This document shows, one piece after another, positions 16,101 to 23,333 of a stretch of DNA of 28,616 bases. Position numbers and translations under genes: made by a program. The notes below the pieces were generated by a model. The model did not search any database. It saw only the letters and a list, made by a program, of their open reading frames with translations, and had not been told where the DNA came from. Source of the stretch: Ruminococcaceae bacterium UBA1404 (GTDB lineage Bacteria > Bacillota > Clostridia > Oscillospirales > Ruminococcaceae); the NCBI GenBank assembly GCA_002305075.1, contig DBQC01000008.1:7986-36601 (forward strand). The letters are read 5' to 3'. Numbering within the stretch: position 1 is the first letter of the stretch; each line of letters opens with the position of its first letter.

Positions 16101-16739
16101 CGGGCGCTCGGGGTTCAGGCTGCGCTTGCGGAAGGCCTCAACGGCATCCCAGTCGAGCATCTCGGCCAGGTCCTCATCGTCCCAGACCTCGATCTTCTGA
16201 ATCTCGTGGCTGGTGCGGAAACCGTCGAAGAAGTGGACAAAGGGAACCCGACCCTTGATGGCCGACAGATGGGCCACCGCACCGAGGTCCATAACTTCCT
16301 GCACATTGGACGAACCCAAAAAGGCAAAGCCGGTCTGGCGGCAGGCGTAGATGTCCGAATGGTCGCCAAAGATAGACAGGGCATGTCCGGCCACGGCACG
16401 GGCCGAAACATCGATGACAGCGGGCAGCAGCTCGCCGGCCATTTTATACATATTGGGGATCATGAGCAGAAGGCCCTGGCTGGCGGTGTAGGTGGTGGTT
16501 AGCGCACCGGCGGCCAGCGAACCATGCACGGCACCGGCGGCGCCGGCCTCGCTTTGCATCTCGGTGACTTTTACGGGCTGACCAAACAGGTTTTTGCGTC
16601 CGGCTGCAGCCCACTCGTCGGTGTACTCGGCCATGTTGGAGGAGGGTGTGATAGGATAGATTGCCGCCACCTCGGTAAATGCGTAGGACACATGTGCCGC
16701 GGCGGTGTTACCATCCATGGTTTTCATTTGTCGTGCCAC
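13185..16739 (-). CDS. nifJ: Pyruvate:ferredoxin (flavodoxin) oxidoreductase
   Basis: A single-chain PFOR of 1184 residues, full length for the family. It oxidises pyruvate with CoA to acetyl-CoA and CO2 and reduces ferredoxin, a central step of anaerobic energy metabolism. Visible features in order: YPITPSSNMAEYTDEWAA near the start; the gamma-type region; a two-[4Fe-4S] ferredoxin segment with CIQCNFCSYVCP at about 695 and CTGCGNCVAVCP at about 745; the proximal cluster cysteines beginning CAGCGETPY at about 818; and the thiamine-diphosphate/Mg motif GGDGWAYDIGFGGLDHV at about 975. The start is GTG 16739 with AAAGGGG nine bases upstream; an ATG five codons later is the alternative. It is monocistronic, with its own promoter and terminator, directly downstream of sdaAB-sdaAA, whose product is pyruvate. 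Confidence 0.98.
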   Translation of the reverse strand: MARQMKTMDGNTAAAHVSYAFTEVAAIYPITPSSNMAEYTDEWAAAGRKNLFGQPVKVTEMQSEAGAAGAVHGSLAAGALTTTYTASQGLLLMIPNMYKMAGELLPAVIDVSARAVAGHALSIFGDHSDIYACRQTGFAFLGSSNVQEVMDLGAVAHLSAIKGRVPFVHFFDGFRTSHEIQKIEVWDDEDLAEMLDWDAVEAFRKRSLNPERPVLRGTAQNPDIFFQAKEAANPYYDALPGVVEDYMAQVNAKIGTNYQLFNYYGAPDADRVIIAMGSVCDTAEEVIDKLTASGEKVGLIKVRLYRPFCADRLIAAIPDSVKSISVLDRTKEPGSVGEPLYLDVALALRNSKFKDIPIYSGRYGLGSKDTVPGQIAAVYQNAASDAPKPRFTIGINDDVTYLSLETIDLDTSPEGTTSCKFWGLGSDGTVGANKNSIKIIGDHTDMYAQAYFSYDSKKSGGITVSHLRFGKNPIKSTYLISKADFVACHNQSYVNKYDMVSDVKPGGAFLLNTAWTVEELDEHLPGDVKRTIAENNIRFYTVDAVGIAREIGLGGRINTILQSAFFKLANIIPIEDAIRYMKEAATASYGRFGDNVVKMNHEAIDRGVSGIVEVKIPESWKNASGSISYPKAEEGSPELRRFVDEILTPMNAQKGDELPVSAFVDAADGTFPQGTSAYEKRGIAVDVPEWLPENCIQCNFCSYVCPHAVIRPVPLNETDAATMPEGTKMVDMVGMPGYKFAVTISPLDCTGCGNCVAVCPGRKGEKALALQPLESQMAEQAVFNKGVKVRRYPEVLAKFKETTVKGSQFKEPLLQFSGACAGCGETPYAKLVTQLFGDRMYIANATGCSSIWGGSAPSTPYSVGQDGRGPSWANSLFEDNAEYGYGMSVAQNVLRARLIEKIEQLNAMTKKDYIREATDKYLATKDNSAQNRVATDELVAALERSAAEGCPTCVEILKSKEYLAKKSVWIFGGDGWAYDIGFGGLDHVIASGEDVNILVFDTEVYSNTGGQSSKSTPIGAVAQFAAAGKEIGKKSLAEIAMTYGYVYVAQVGMGADYNQCVKAMVEAESYNGPSIIIAYAPCINHGIKGGMGLAQARIKSAVESGYWHTFRYDPRLTAEGKNPFTMDSKAPSTSYLDFIQGEARYTSLKRSFPERADMLFERAAAGARAKYDHLLQLSKLYAQD

Positions 16740-16772
16740 AGAATCTTTCCCCTTTCTGACTGCTGAAGTTTA

Positions 16773-16801
16773 TTATTACAGGCAGAGCCTGCGATGGTCA
16801 A
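16773..16801 (-). promoter_or_regulatory. Predicted nifJ promoter with palindrome in the spacer
   Basis: TTGACC (16796-16801), 17 bp, TAATAA (16773-16778) on the minus strand. The spacer holds CAGGC-TCT-GCCTG, a small inverted repeat between the hexamers where a repressor could sit. The rest of 16802-16936, between nifJ and sdaAA, shows no gene or clear terminator. Confidence 0.6.
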
Positions 16802-16936
16802 ACTACAAAAATATCTCTCATAAGGATAGCATTTATTGCGGATTTTGTAAAGGATATATGTCAAATAGTTGTCACTTTGAATGTTTTCCTGCACACCATA
16901 GATATAGGATTTCCATAAACCGCATGAGTATGCCCT

Positions 16937-17809
16937 TTATCGCCCTCCGATGCAGAGGGCGCAGGCCGAGGGTGTAGCCGCCACACCACCGAGGGCGGTT
17001 TCGCGCAGTTCGTGGGGCATACTGCGCCCCACCGCATACATGGCGGTAATCACCTCATCAAGGGGGATGTGGCTTCTTAGGCCGGCCAGAGCCATATCGG
17101 CCGAGGTGAGGGCACAGGCCACTCCCACGGCGTTGCGCTTTTGGCAGGGCACCTCCACAAGGCCGCCTACCGGGTCGCAGACCACCCCCAGCAAGTTCAT
17201 CAGCGCAACGGCGGCGGCATCAAGCGCCTGTGCCGGACTGCCGCCCAGCAGTTGGGTGGCGGCTGCGGCTGCCATGGCGGCCGCCGAGCCCACCTCGGCC
17301 TGACAGCCCCCCTCGGCGCCCGACACGGTGGCGTTGCGCATAATCAAATAGCCAACTCCCCCGGCGCAAAACAGAGCCGAGAGCAGCTGCTCCTTCGGCA
17401 GCTTGTAGTAGTCGCCCAGACCCATGAGCACCCCGGGAATGACCCCCGACGAGCCGGCCGTGGGGGCTGCCACAATAAGACCCATGGCGGCGTTGACCTC
17501 CATCACCCCGAGGGCGTAGCCCATAGCCAGCCCGGTGAGCGGGCCGCTCGCGGTATAGCCCCCGGCCAGATGGGACTTTATCTGCATGGCCTCGCCCCCC
17601 ACCAGTCCGCCCATGGAGTGCAGGGTCTCGGTTTGGGCACGGTCCACGGCGGCACGCATAATATCAAGGCTGCGGCCCATGCGGGAAAGCACATCGGTCC
17701 GGCTTTGGCTAAATAGCGAGATCTCCCGGCGCAGGGTGGCCTCGGCGATGGAAATGCCCTCCTGTTCGCAGAGGCTTAGCAGCTCGGCAGCGGTTTTAAA
17801 ATCGGTCAC
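16937..17809 (-). CDS. sdaAA: L-serine dehydratase, Fe-S dependent, alpha subunit
   Basis: A 290-residue protein, normal for the family. With the beta subunit it deaminates L-serine to pyruvate and ammonia using an oxygen-sensitive [4Fe-4S] cluster and no PLP. Signatures: GGEAMQIKSH, VAAPTAGSSGVIPG, GAEGGCQAEVGSAAAMAAAA and CDPVGGLVEVPCQKRN; the cysteines of the last two blocks are the family's cluster ligands or lie beside them. The start is GTG 17809, overlapping the sdaAB stop as GTGA, with GGGGGGAAA before it, so the two subunits are coupled. It is the last gene of the lysR-sdaAB-sdaAA unit. Confidence 0.97.
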   Translation of the reverse strand: MTDFKTAAELLSLCEQEGISIAEATLRREISLFSQSRTDVLSRMGRSLDIMRAAVDRAQTETLHSMGGLVGGEAMQIKSHLAGGYTASGPLTGLAMGYALGVMEVNAAMGLIVAAPTAGSSGVIPGVLMGLGDYYKLPKEQLLSALFCAGGVGYLIMRNATVSGAEGGCQAEVGSAAAMAAAAATQLLGGSPAQALDAAAVALMNLLGVVCDPVGGLVEVPCQKRNAVGVACALTSADMALAGLRSHIPLDEVITAMYAVGRSMPHELRETALGGVAATPSACALCIGGR

Positions 17810-18489
17810 GCACTTTCCCCCCTAAGCGAGATGATTTTGGCCGAGCGCACATCGGCGCTGCTCAAAATTTGGTCGATGGCCTGCGATGAGATGGGCTCGT
17901 CGGCCTCCACTACGGCATAGGCAAGCTGGCCCTTCTCCTCGCGGAAAAGCTTCATAAAGGCGATGTTGATGCGATGATCGGCCAGACAGCCCGAAATATG
18001 GCGCACCATGCCCGGCTGGTCGATATGCTCCACGATGAGGGTGTGATATTCGCCGGTAAAGTCGACCTCCACGCCGTTGATGCGGACAATCTTCATGGCC
18101 CCGCCCCCGGTGGACACGCCGGTGATGCGGATGCGCTCTCCCCCGGCCGCCGTAAGCTCAATATCCACCGTGTTGGGATGCGGTACCGGGGTGTCGGCAT
18201 CTGCCACAAAGTCGATGGCAATGCCCCGGCGCTCGGCCTCGGCAAAGCTGTCTCTTATGCGGGGATCTTCGGTGTTATATCCCAAAATGCCCCCCACCAG
18301 CGCCCGGTCGGTGCCGTGGCCCCGATAGGTCTGGGCAAAGGAGCCGTACAGGGTAAACCGGGCCGCCACAATGGGTCGGGCTGTCATGCCTAAAGCCGCC
18401 TGGGCAATGCGCAGCGCCCCCGCCGTGTGAGAGCTGGATGGCCCGATCATATTGGGACCAATCACTTCAAATACGCTGATGTTTTTCAT
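17806..18489 (-). CDS. sdaAB: L-serine dehydratase, Fe-S dependent, beta subunit
   Basis: A 227-residue protein. The N-terminal part has the signature VIGPNMIGPSSSHTAGALRIA; the C-terminal third (about residues 148-225, HTLIVEHIDQPGMVRHISGCL onward) is an ACT domain, which in this family can bind serine or another amino acid. It forms the heteromeric enzyme with sdaAA. The ATG has AGGAGGTC just upstream. It lies 24 bp after the lysR stop on the same strand, and both are likely on one transcript. Confidence 0.97.
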   Translation of the reverse strand: MKNISVFEVIGPNMIGPSSSHTAGALRIAQAALGMTARPIVAARFTLYGSFAQTYRGHGTDRALVGGILGYNTEDPRIRDSFAEAERRGIAIDFVADADTPVPHPNTVDIELTAAGGERIRITGVSTGGGAMKIVRINGVEVDFTGEYHTLIVEHIDQPGMVRHISGCLADHRINIAFMKLFREEKGQLAYAVVEADEPISSQAIDQILSSADVRSAKIISLRGESA

Positions 18490-18513
18490 AAGACCTCCTG
18501 AAAAAGCCCCTGC

Positions 18514-19425
18514 TTATTGCGGGCTTGAAATAGATTTGCGCAAAGCGTCGTTATAAAGTCCGGATATGTCCTCGATGAGGCCGGTGTGGCGAAAATCCCG
18601 GTGATAAACCAGGCTGATTTCTCGAACCATGGTGAGATTTTCCACCGGAAGCGCCCGAATGGTGCCCCGCCGCACCGAATCGCCGCAGGCGCTTTTGGGA
18701 ATGACCGACACCCCAAAGCCCGCCTGCACCAGCTCTTTGATGATGGCGTTGTTGTCGGCTTCGAGGATGACATTGTAGGCATCTATCCGTTCGCCGGCCG
18801 TGGCCAAAGCAGCCTCGAACAGGCTGCGGGAACCCGAGCCGGGCAGCCGCAGAATGAGCCTTTCTTGCCGCAGCTCGCCGAGGGTGACCATGTTCTTTTT
18901 GGCCAGCGGGCTTTGGACGGGCACGGCCAGTACCAGATAGTCGGTATCCAGCAAGATGGTGCTAAAGTTGGGGTCGGACACGGCGCTTTCGAGCACAGCC
19001 AGATTAATTTCACCGCTGCGCAGCTTATCGCAGAGGTTTTTGTGGGTGTCGGTGAGGATGGAGATGTGCAGCTTGGGGTGGTTGCTGCCGCAATCCGCCA
19101 AAATTCGGGGCATCAGGCTGCCCTCGGCGGTGGGAAGCATCCCTACTGTAAGGCGGCGCACATCCCGGCGCTCGTCCTCCAGCTCCCGAAACAGCTCCTG
19201 ATAGAGGGCGTGCATCTTGCGGGCGTAGGCCACCGCAATCTTGCCGGCTTCGGTGAGGCGGGGCTCCTTTTGGCTGCGGTTAAAAAGCTGCACCTCAAGC
19301 TCCCCTTCAAGGGCCTTGATATGCTGGCTGACCGCCGGCTGGGTTAGCGAAAGCTCCTCGGCGCTGCGGGAAAAGTTGCAGGTTCTGGCCACCGACAGCA
19401 AAGTGGTTACTTTTGGGCTTAGCAT
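18514..19425 (-). CDS. LysR-family transcriptional regulator
   Basis: A 303-residue regulator. Winged HTH at residues 1-60 (TLLSVARTCNFSRSAEELSLTQPAVSQHIKALEGELEVQLFNRS), then a substrate-binding domain from about residue 88 (RRLTVGMLPTAEGSLMPRILAD, VLEADNNAIIKELVQAGFGVSVIPKSA). ATG 19425 is preferred over one 20 codons earlier because the HTH starts there and AAGGAG lies upstream. Unlike most LysR genes it is not divergent from its likely target but leads the same transcript as sdaAB-sdaAA, 24 bp apart. I infer that it controls serine breakdown, including its own gene; the effector is unknown. Confidence 0.93.
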   Translation of the reverse strand: MLSPKVTTLLSVARTCNFSRSAEELSLTQPAVSQHIKALEGELEVQLFNRSQKEPRLTEAGKIAVAYARKMHALYQELFRELEDERRDVRRLTVGMLPTAEGSLMPRILADCGSNHPKLHISILTDTHKNLCDKLRSGEINLAVLESAVSDPNFSTILLDTDYLVLAVPVQSPLAKKNMVTLGELRQERLILRLPGSGSRSLFEAALATAGERIDAYNVILEADNNAIIKELVQAGFGVSVIPKSACGDSVRRGTIRALPVENLTMVREISLVYHRDFRHTGLIEDISGLYNDALRKSISSPQ

Positions 19426-19729
19426 GATGAGGTTGCTCCTTATATGGATACAAAATTGCGGTAGAGATATAAAGGTTTGCATCATTAAAGCAGTAGCACT
19501 TTAACAATTGCTTATAAAGGCTTGGAAACAGGGGGCAAACGCCCTAAAGCTTCATAAATAAGTTTGCCCAAAAAACGGCAATATCTATTAAAAACCATTA
19601 TACATATTTCCTGCCAGTATGACAACCAAAGCCGCAAATTTGGCCTATGCGCCAAAAACTCCCGCAAACCGGCGGGGGAGTGCATCGGCATAGACCAGCG
19701 CCCACCAAGGACACTAAGTCGCCTTCTTT
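19426..19729. other. Intergenic region between lysR and the DMT transporter gene
   Basis: This 304-base gap holds the lysR upstream region on its left and the terminator of the minus-strand DMT unit on its right (19653-19682). TTAACAATTGCTTATAA at 19501-19517 is an imperfect A/T-rich palindrome around CAATTG and could be a LysR box. No convincing -35/-10 pair and no small gene were found. Confidence 0.45.
19653..19682 (-). terminator. Terminator of the minus-strand DMT transporter unit
   Basis: Read on the minus strand, ACTCCC(CC)GC pairs with GCGGGAGT, followed by TTTTT; it lies about 50 bp after the transporter stop. Confidence 0.75.
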
Positions 19730-20689
19730 TTAAAGAGTGGCATCGGTCTGGGTGGTCAGCTGTGCCGCCTCATCTTGGGTAGCGGGCGGGCGGTAGCCGG
19801 CGTTCATAAGCAGCGCACCGGCCAAAATCAGCGCGCAGCCCACGGCGCTTTTCAGGCTGAAGGTCTCGTTAAGCAGCCAGACCCCCACCGTGATGGTAAG
19901 GATGGTGGAAAAGCCCGAAAAGGAGGAGGACACCACCGGCGGCAGTTGGGTGAGGGTGTAGTTGATAAGCGAAAAACCGATAGTGGAGGAAATAACCGAC
20001 AGATAAAGAATTCCGATGATAAAGGGAAAGGTGAACACCCCGTCTAAATAGCTATGCAGCGTGCCCTTGATGAGATGTCCGCCCACCGAGAGCAGGCTGT
20101 AAAAGCACATACCCACCGAGGTGGTGACATACACGGTCTCCACTGGGGAAAAGGCCCCGCCAATCCGCCGCATCAGAATGCTGTTAAAGCCCGAGCAGAG
20201 CACCGCAACGGCCGGCAGCACCATACCCAGGGGATGGCTGGTTTCAAAGTTTGTGCCGAGATTGATAATCATAAGCCCGCACACCGACACAGCCATGCAG
20301 GCGTACTGGCGTCGACTGGGCTTTTCTTTGAGGATGAGCACACCCAGCACCGTGATAAGCACCGGCGACATGGCGTAGAACAGCGCCACCTGACCGGTGG
20401 TTACCCAGCCCTGCCCGATGGAATAGAACTCACAAAAAAAGCCGATGCTGGGCACCAGCAATCCGCACAGAATAAGTGGGCGTATATCCTTGCCTTTAAA
20501 GTCCATTTTGAATATGCCAAGCCACCGCAGCGCCGTCATGGTGACCACAGCGGTGGTCATGCGAAAGGTGAGCAGACGCAGCGTGTCGCCCCCAATGGCA
20601 TTTTGAGCCCGCACGGTAAAGAAAAAGGCAAAGGAAAAGATGGTGTAGCCTGCCAGAGCGGCAAGCATGGGTAGTGAGCGTGTTTTCAT
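19730..20689 (-). CDS. DMT-superfamily (EamA) transporter
   Basis: A 319-residue inner-membrane protein with about ten hydrophobic segments in two EamA repeats. The pattern ALFYAMSPVLITVLGVLILKEKPSRRQ at the end of the first repeat, and LPPVVSSSFSGFSTILTITVGVWLLNETFSLK at the end of the second, are typical of drug/metabolite exporters such as YdcZ/RhaT relatives and amino-acid exporters. The ATG has AGGTGA upstream. It is 67 bp downstream of the M20 hydrolase gene with a hairpin between, so co-transcription is possible but may be reduced. Export of an amino acid or amino-acid derivative handled by the neighbours is an inference. Confidence 0.9.
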   Translation of the reverse strand: MKTRSLPMLAALAGYTIFSFAFFFTVRAQNAIGGDTLRLLTFRMTTAVVTMTALRWLGIFKMDFKGKDIRPLILCGLLVPSIGFFCEFYSIGQGWVTTGQVALFYAMSPVLITVLGVLILKEKPSRRQYACMAVSVCGLMIINLGTNFETSHPLGMVLPAVAVLCSGFNSILMRRIGGAFSPVETVYVTTSVGMCFYSLLSVGGHLIKGTLHSYLDGVFTFPFIIGILYLSVISSTIGFSLINYTLTQLPPVVSSSFSGFSTILTITVGVWLLNETFSLKSAVGCALILAGALLMNAGYRPPATQDEAAQLTTQTDATL

Positions 20690-20714
20690 GAGTTCACCTG
20701 CTGATACAATATTA

Positions 20715-20737
20715 GGGGCCGCCCAGCGGACGGCCCC
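20715..20737 (-). terminator. Hairpin between the M20 gene and the DMT gene (weak terminator or attenuator)
   Basis: A ten-pair stem (GGGGCCGTCC / GGGCGGCCCC, one G-U pair) with loop GCT on the minus strand, followed by TAATATTGT and not by a T-run. It could reduce read-through into the transporter gene or stabilise the upstream mRNA. Confidence 0.5.
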
Positions 20738-20756
20738 GGCGGGAAAGATATAAAGG

Positions 20757-21977
20757 TTAGGCTAAAAAGTCTGCAATAATTTGCAAAGTGCCCAGAACAC
20801 CTACGGGAATGCTCTCCTCGTCAATTTCAAAGTGGGCGTTGTGGTGGGGTGCAGTCAGGCCCTTATCGGGATTGTGAATGCCCAAAAAGGCCAAGGCGCC
20901 CGGCCATTTGTCCAGATAGTAGTTAAAGGTCTCGCTGGCAAACCAGGGCGGGCAGCTGCCAAGGGCCCCTTCGCCGCAGGCTTTGGCCACCGAGGCGCTA
21001 AAGCGGGCGGCCATCTGGGCATCACTCACCGAAGCGCCCATAAAACCGGTGGTAATGTCGGCGGTGCAGCCCAGCATCTGGGCCGTGCCGCCCACAATGC
21101 GGCGCAGCGCATCCTCAGCCTTGCGGCCCTCGGCCGTGTCGAAAAAGCGCATACTGCCGGTGAATTTTGCCTGGTCGGGGATGATGTTAAAAGTGCTGCC
21201 CCCATCGATGCTGCAGACCGAGAGGGTGACGGTTTTGGTGACATCAATTTCGTTAACCCAGGCGCTGCCCAAATTGGCAATGGCATAAGCGGCGGCCGAA
21301 ATGGGATTTATGGCCTGGTCGGGCCGGCTGCCGTGACCGCTGCGGCCGGTGATGGTGACCTCAAACTTGTTGATGCCGGCCATGCGGCTGCCCGGGTCGA
21401 GGGAGAACTTGCCACTCTCCAGCCCCGCATAGACATGGATACCAAAGCAGGCGTCAATCTGCTCGCCCTCCAGCAGCTTCAGGATGGCGCCGGCCGAGCG
21501 GGAGTCGTCGGTGTCGGGGTTGTCGCCCACATAGGTCTCCTCGCCGTTTTCAAAGCAGAATATCACACGGCCGGATAACTCATGGCGCAGCTCGGCCAGG
21601 ATTTTCATCACCCCAAGGGCCATGGCGGTGTGCATATCGTGGCCGCAGGTGTGGGCCGCCCCCGGATTTTTGGACACGGCCGACTTTTTATTTCCGCCGG
21701 CGTTGGTGTCGTCCTCGGTCATGGGCAGCGCATCGATATCGGCCCGATAAAGAAAGGTCTTGCCGGGGCCCTTGCTGCCCTCTAAAAAGGCCACGGTGCT
21801 GGTGCCACGGGTGCGGTAGGTCAGACCGGCGGCCTCTATCTGGCTGCGGATAAACTCGGCGGTCTTAAACTCCTTGTCGGACACCTCGGGGTTCTCGTGA
21901 AGAAAGCGGCGGGTGGCAAGGATGTCGTCTATATGGCGGTCAAGACCGTCTTTTAACATTTGCGTAGTCATGGCCAC
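20757..21977 (-). CDS. M20-family metal-dependent amidohydrolase (N-acyl amino acid hydrolase-like)
   Basis: A 406-residue cytoplasmic peptidase/amidase of the M20D group (hippurate hydrolase, N-acyl-L-amino acid amidohydrolase, AbgA-like). Metal-binding motifs: C111-G-H113-D-M-H116 and the E146-E147 pair in FENGEE. The lid domain is seen in GRSGHGSRPDQAINPI, and the ending resembles HHNAHFEIDEESI. After EE there is an unusual stretch TYVGDNPDTDDSRS where most relatives continue directly with GG/GA. The start is GTG 21977 (AAAAGGAG upstream); an ATG two codons later is equally in frame. It lies 37 bp after the ridA gene. The substrate is unknown; a blocked amino acid is the natural guess. Confidence 0.93.
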   Translation of the reverse strand: MAMTTQMLKDGLDRHIDDILATRRFLHENPEVSDKEFKTAEFIRSQIEAAGLTYRTRGTSTVAFLEGSKGPGKTFLYRADIDALPMTEDDTNAGGNKKSAVSKNPGAAHTCGHDMHTAMALGVMKILAELRHELSGRVIFCFENGEETYVGDNPDTDDSRSAGAILKLLEGEQIDACFGIHVYAGLESGKFSLDPGSRMAGINKFEVTITGRSGHGSRPDQAINPISAAAYAIANLGSAWVNEIDVTKTVTLSVCSIDGGSTFNIIPDQAKFTGSMRFFDTAEGRKAEDALRRIVGGTAQMLGCTADITTGFMGASVSDAQMAARFSASVAKACGEGALGSCPPWFASETFNYYLDKWPGALAFLGIHNPDKGLTAPHHNAHFEIDEESIPVGVLGTLQIIADFLA

Positions 21978-22014
21978 GGCAAGCTCCTTTTAATTGTTTT
22001 AGATGGGGAGGGCT

Positions 22015-22410
22015 TTAGCAGCAGCAGCCCTGAGATTTATGCAGAACCAGCTCAATCTCCACCAGTCCATCTTTGGGCAGTGCGGCCACCTGAAAAGCGG
22101 CACGGGCCGGGGGATTACTGGGGAAGAACTCGGCATAAACGGCGTTCATGGCGGCAAAATCGGCCATGTTCTTAAGGTAGACGGTGGTTTTAACGGTGTC
22201 GGCCAGCGTATAACCGGCCGCCTCCACAATGGCCTGGGCATTCTTTAGCACCTGACGGGTCTGGGCGGCTGCGTCCTCGCCTAGAAGTGCGCCGCTCTCG
22301 GGGCAGAGCGCCAGCTGGCCGGATACATACAAAAAGTCGCCTGCCTTTACGGCCTGAGAATAGGGGCCAATGGCGGCGGGAGCTTTGTCGGTTGCGATGA
22401 TTTGGTTCAT
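22015..22410 (-). CDS. ridA: RidA-family deaminase with C-terminal tri-cysteine tail
   Basis: A 131-residue RidA (YjgF/YER057c/UK114) protein. Known members hydrolyse reactive enamines/imines such as 2-aminoacrylate, released by PLP enzymes and serine/threonine dehydratases. Family marks are GPYSQAV, YVSGQLAL and the substrate-binding arginine R103 in PARAAFQV, plus E118/E120; the cysteine usual two residues after the arginine is alanine here. The last residues read SQGCCC, an addition I do not know from RidA. ATG 22410 (GAGGAGATG upstream) was chosen over one 15 codons earlier. It lies between msrC and the M20 gene on the same strand. Confidence 0.95.
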   Translation of the reverse strand: MNQIIATDKAPAAIGPYSQAVKAGDFLYVSGQLALCPESGALLGEDAAAQTRQVLKNAQAIVEAAGYTLADTVKTTVYLKNMADFAAMNAVYAEFFPSNPPARAAFQVAALPKDGLVEIELVLHKSQGCCC

Positions 22411-22445
22411 ACAGGTCATCTCCTCATTATCAGTTTGTATTTCTA

Positions 22446-22475
22446 AAGGTAGCATGGCCGGGGCGACTTCGTCAA
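22446..22475 (-). promoter_or_regulatory. Possible internal promoter before ridA
   Basis: TTGACG (22470-22475), 18 bp, TACCTT (22446-22451) in the 87-bp gap between msrC and ridA. It could let ridA-M20 be transcribed independently. Confidence 0.35.
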
Positions 22476-22497
22476 GATGCGCAGGTAAAACCGGCCT

Positions 22498-22986
22498 TTA
22501 ATCAAGCCTGCTTAAAAAGTCGCCAATGATGGCGGATAGGCGCTCCAGCGCCGCCACTTCGTGGGGGCCAAAGCGGGCCTTAAGGGGGCTGTCTATGTCC
22601 AGCACGCCAAATAGCTCGCCCCTTATGTAAAGGGGCAGCACAATCTCGGAGTTGGAGGCGGCGTCGCAGGCGATATGGCCGGGAAAGGTGTGTACATCCT
22701 CCACCACAATCACCCGGTGCTGAGCGGCGGCGGTGCCGCACACCCCCTTGCCCAGCGGAATGCGGGTGCAGGCCGGCAACCCCTGAAAGGGACCTAAAAA
22801 CAGCACATCGCCCCGCAGCAGATAAAATCCGGCCCAGTTTATGTCGGGCAGATAGGCGGCAATCACAGCCGACAGATTAGAGAGGCCGCTGATGAGATCG
22901 TCCTCCTCGGCAATCAGCCCGGCGGCCGCCTCGGTCATCAGGCGCAGGTTCTCCTGCGGGCAGTCGGACTTCGGCAGCTCGGTCAT
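22498..22986 (-). CDS. msrC: Free methionine-(R)-sulfoxide reductase (GAF domain)
   Basis: A 162-residue single GAF-domain protein. The three catalytic cysteines of fRMsr are present with exactly the family spacing: C73 (ACTRIP), C83 (GVCGTA) and C107 (HIACDA), 10 and 24 residues apart. The SNSEIVLP strand and GVLDIDSP end are also standard. The enzyme reduces free methionine-R-sulfoxide with thioredoxin. The ATG overlaps the stop of the upstream RidA gene (ATGA), so translation is coupled. Confidence 0.96.
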   Translation of the reverse strand: MTELPKSDCPQENLRLMTEAAAGLIAEEDDLISGLSNLSAVIAAYLPDINWAGFYLLRGDVLFLGPFQGLPACTRIPLGKGVCGTAAAQHRVIVVEDVHTFPGHIACDAASNSEIVLPLYIRGELFGVLDIDSPLKARFGPHEVAALERLSAIIGDFLSRLD

Positions 22987-23333
22987 GGGCGCACCGCCGC
23001 GATCACCGAGACTTCCACCAAAATATCGGGCGAGGCCATGTTGGCCTCCACACAGGCCCGGGCGGGCTCAAAGCCGTCCTCAATCCAAGCGTCCCAAACG
23101 GCGTTCATGGCGGCAAAGTCGTCCATGCTTTTTAGATAGATAACGGCCGACAGCATATGCCGCCGGTCGGAGCCGTAGGCCTCCAGAAGCTGTTCCACCT
23201 TTTCCAGCACAGCAGCGGTCTGGGCGGTGATGTCGCCGGCGTCTTTGGCGGTCTGGCCGGCCAGATAGAGGGTGTCATTGTGGCGCACGGCTCGGCTCAT
23301 GCGTCCATTTCCTTCAAAGCGGGCAATGCTCAT
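22983..23333 (-). CDS. RidA-family protein, YoaB-like
   Basis: A 116-residue RidA-superfamily protein, clearly different from the second copy 600 bp away. It starts MSIARFEGNGRMSRAVRHN, without the GPYSQA segment, then TLYLAGQTA, VIYLKSMDDFAAMNAVWDAW, and the active-site block EPARACVEA with R92 and C94, and E107. This looks like the YoaB-type subgroup; the conserved arginine suggests imine deaminase activity, but the substrate is unknown. ATG 23333 has AAAGGAGACC upstream. It overlaps mgsA at its start and msrC at its end by four bases each, which ties all three genes tightly. A longer frame to 23675 overlaps mgsA and has no family match. Confidence 0.93.
   Translation of the reverse strand: MSIARFEGNGRMSRAVRHNDTLYLAGQTAKDAGDITAQTAAVLEKVEQLLEAYGSDRRHMLSAVIYLKSMDDFAAMNAVWDAWIEDGFEPARACVEANMASPDILVEVSVIAAVRP

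Noticed and set aside
13779..16502. 907-codon open frame antisense to nifJ
   Set aside because: It mirrors the codon pattern of the GC-rich nifJ gene, has no recognisable domain, and nifJ itself is certain.
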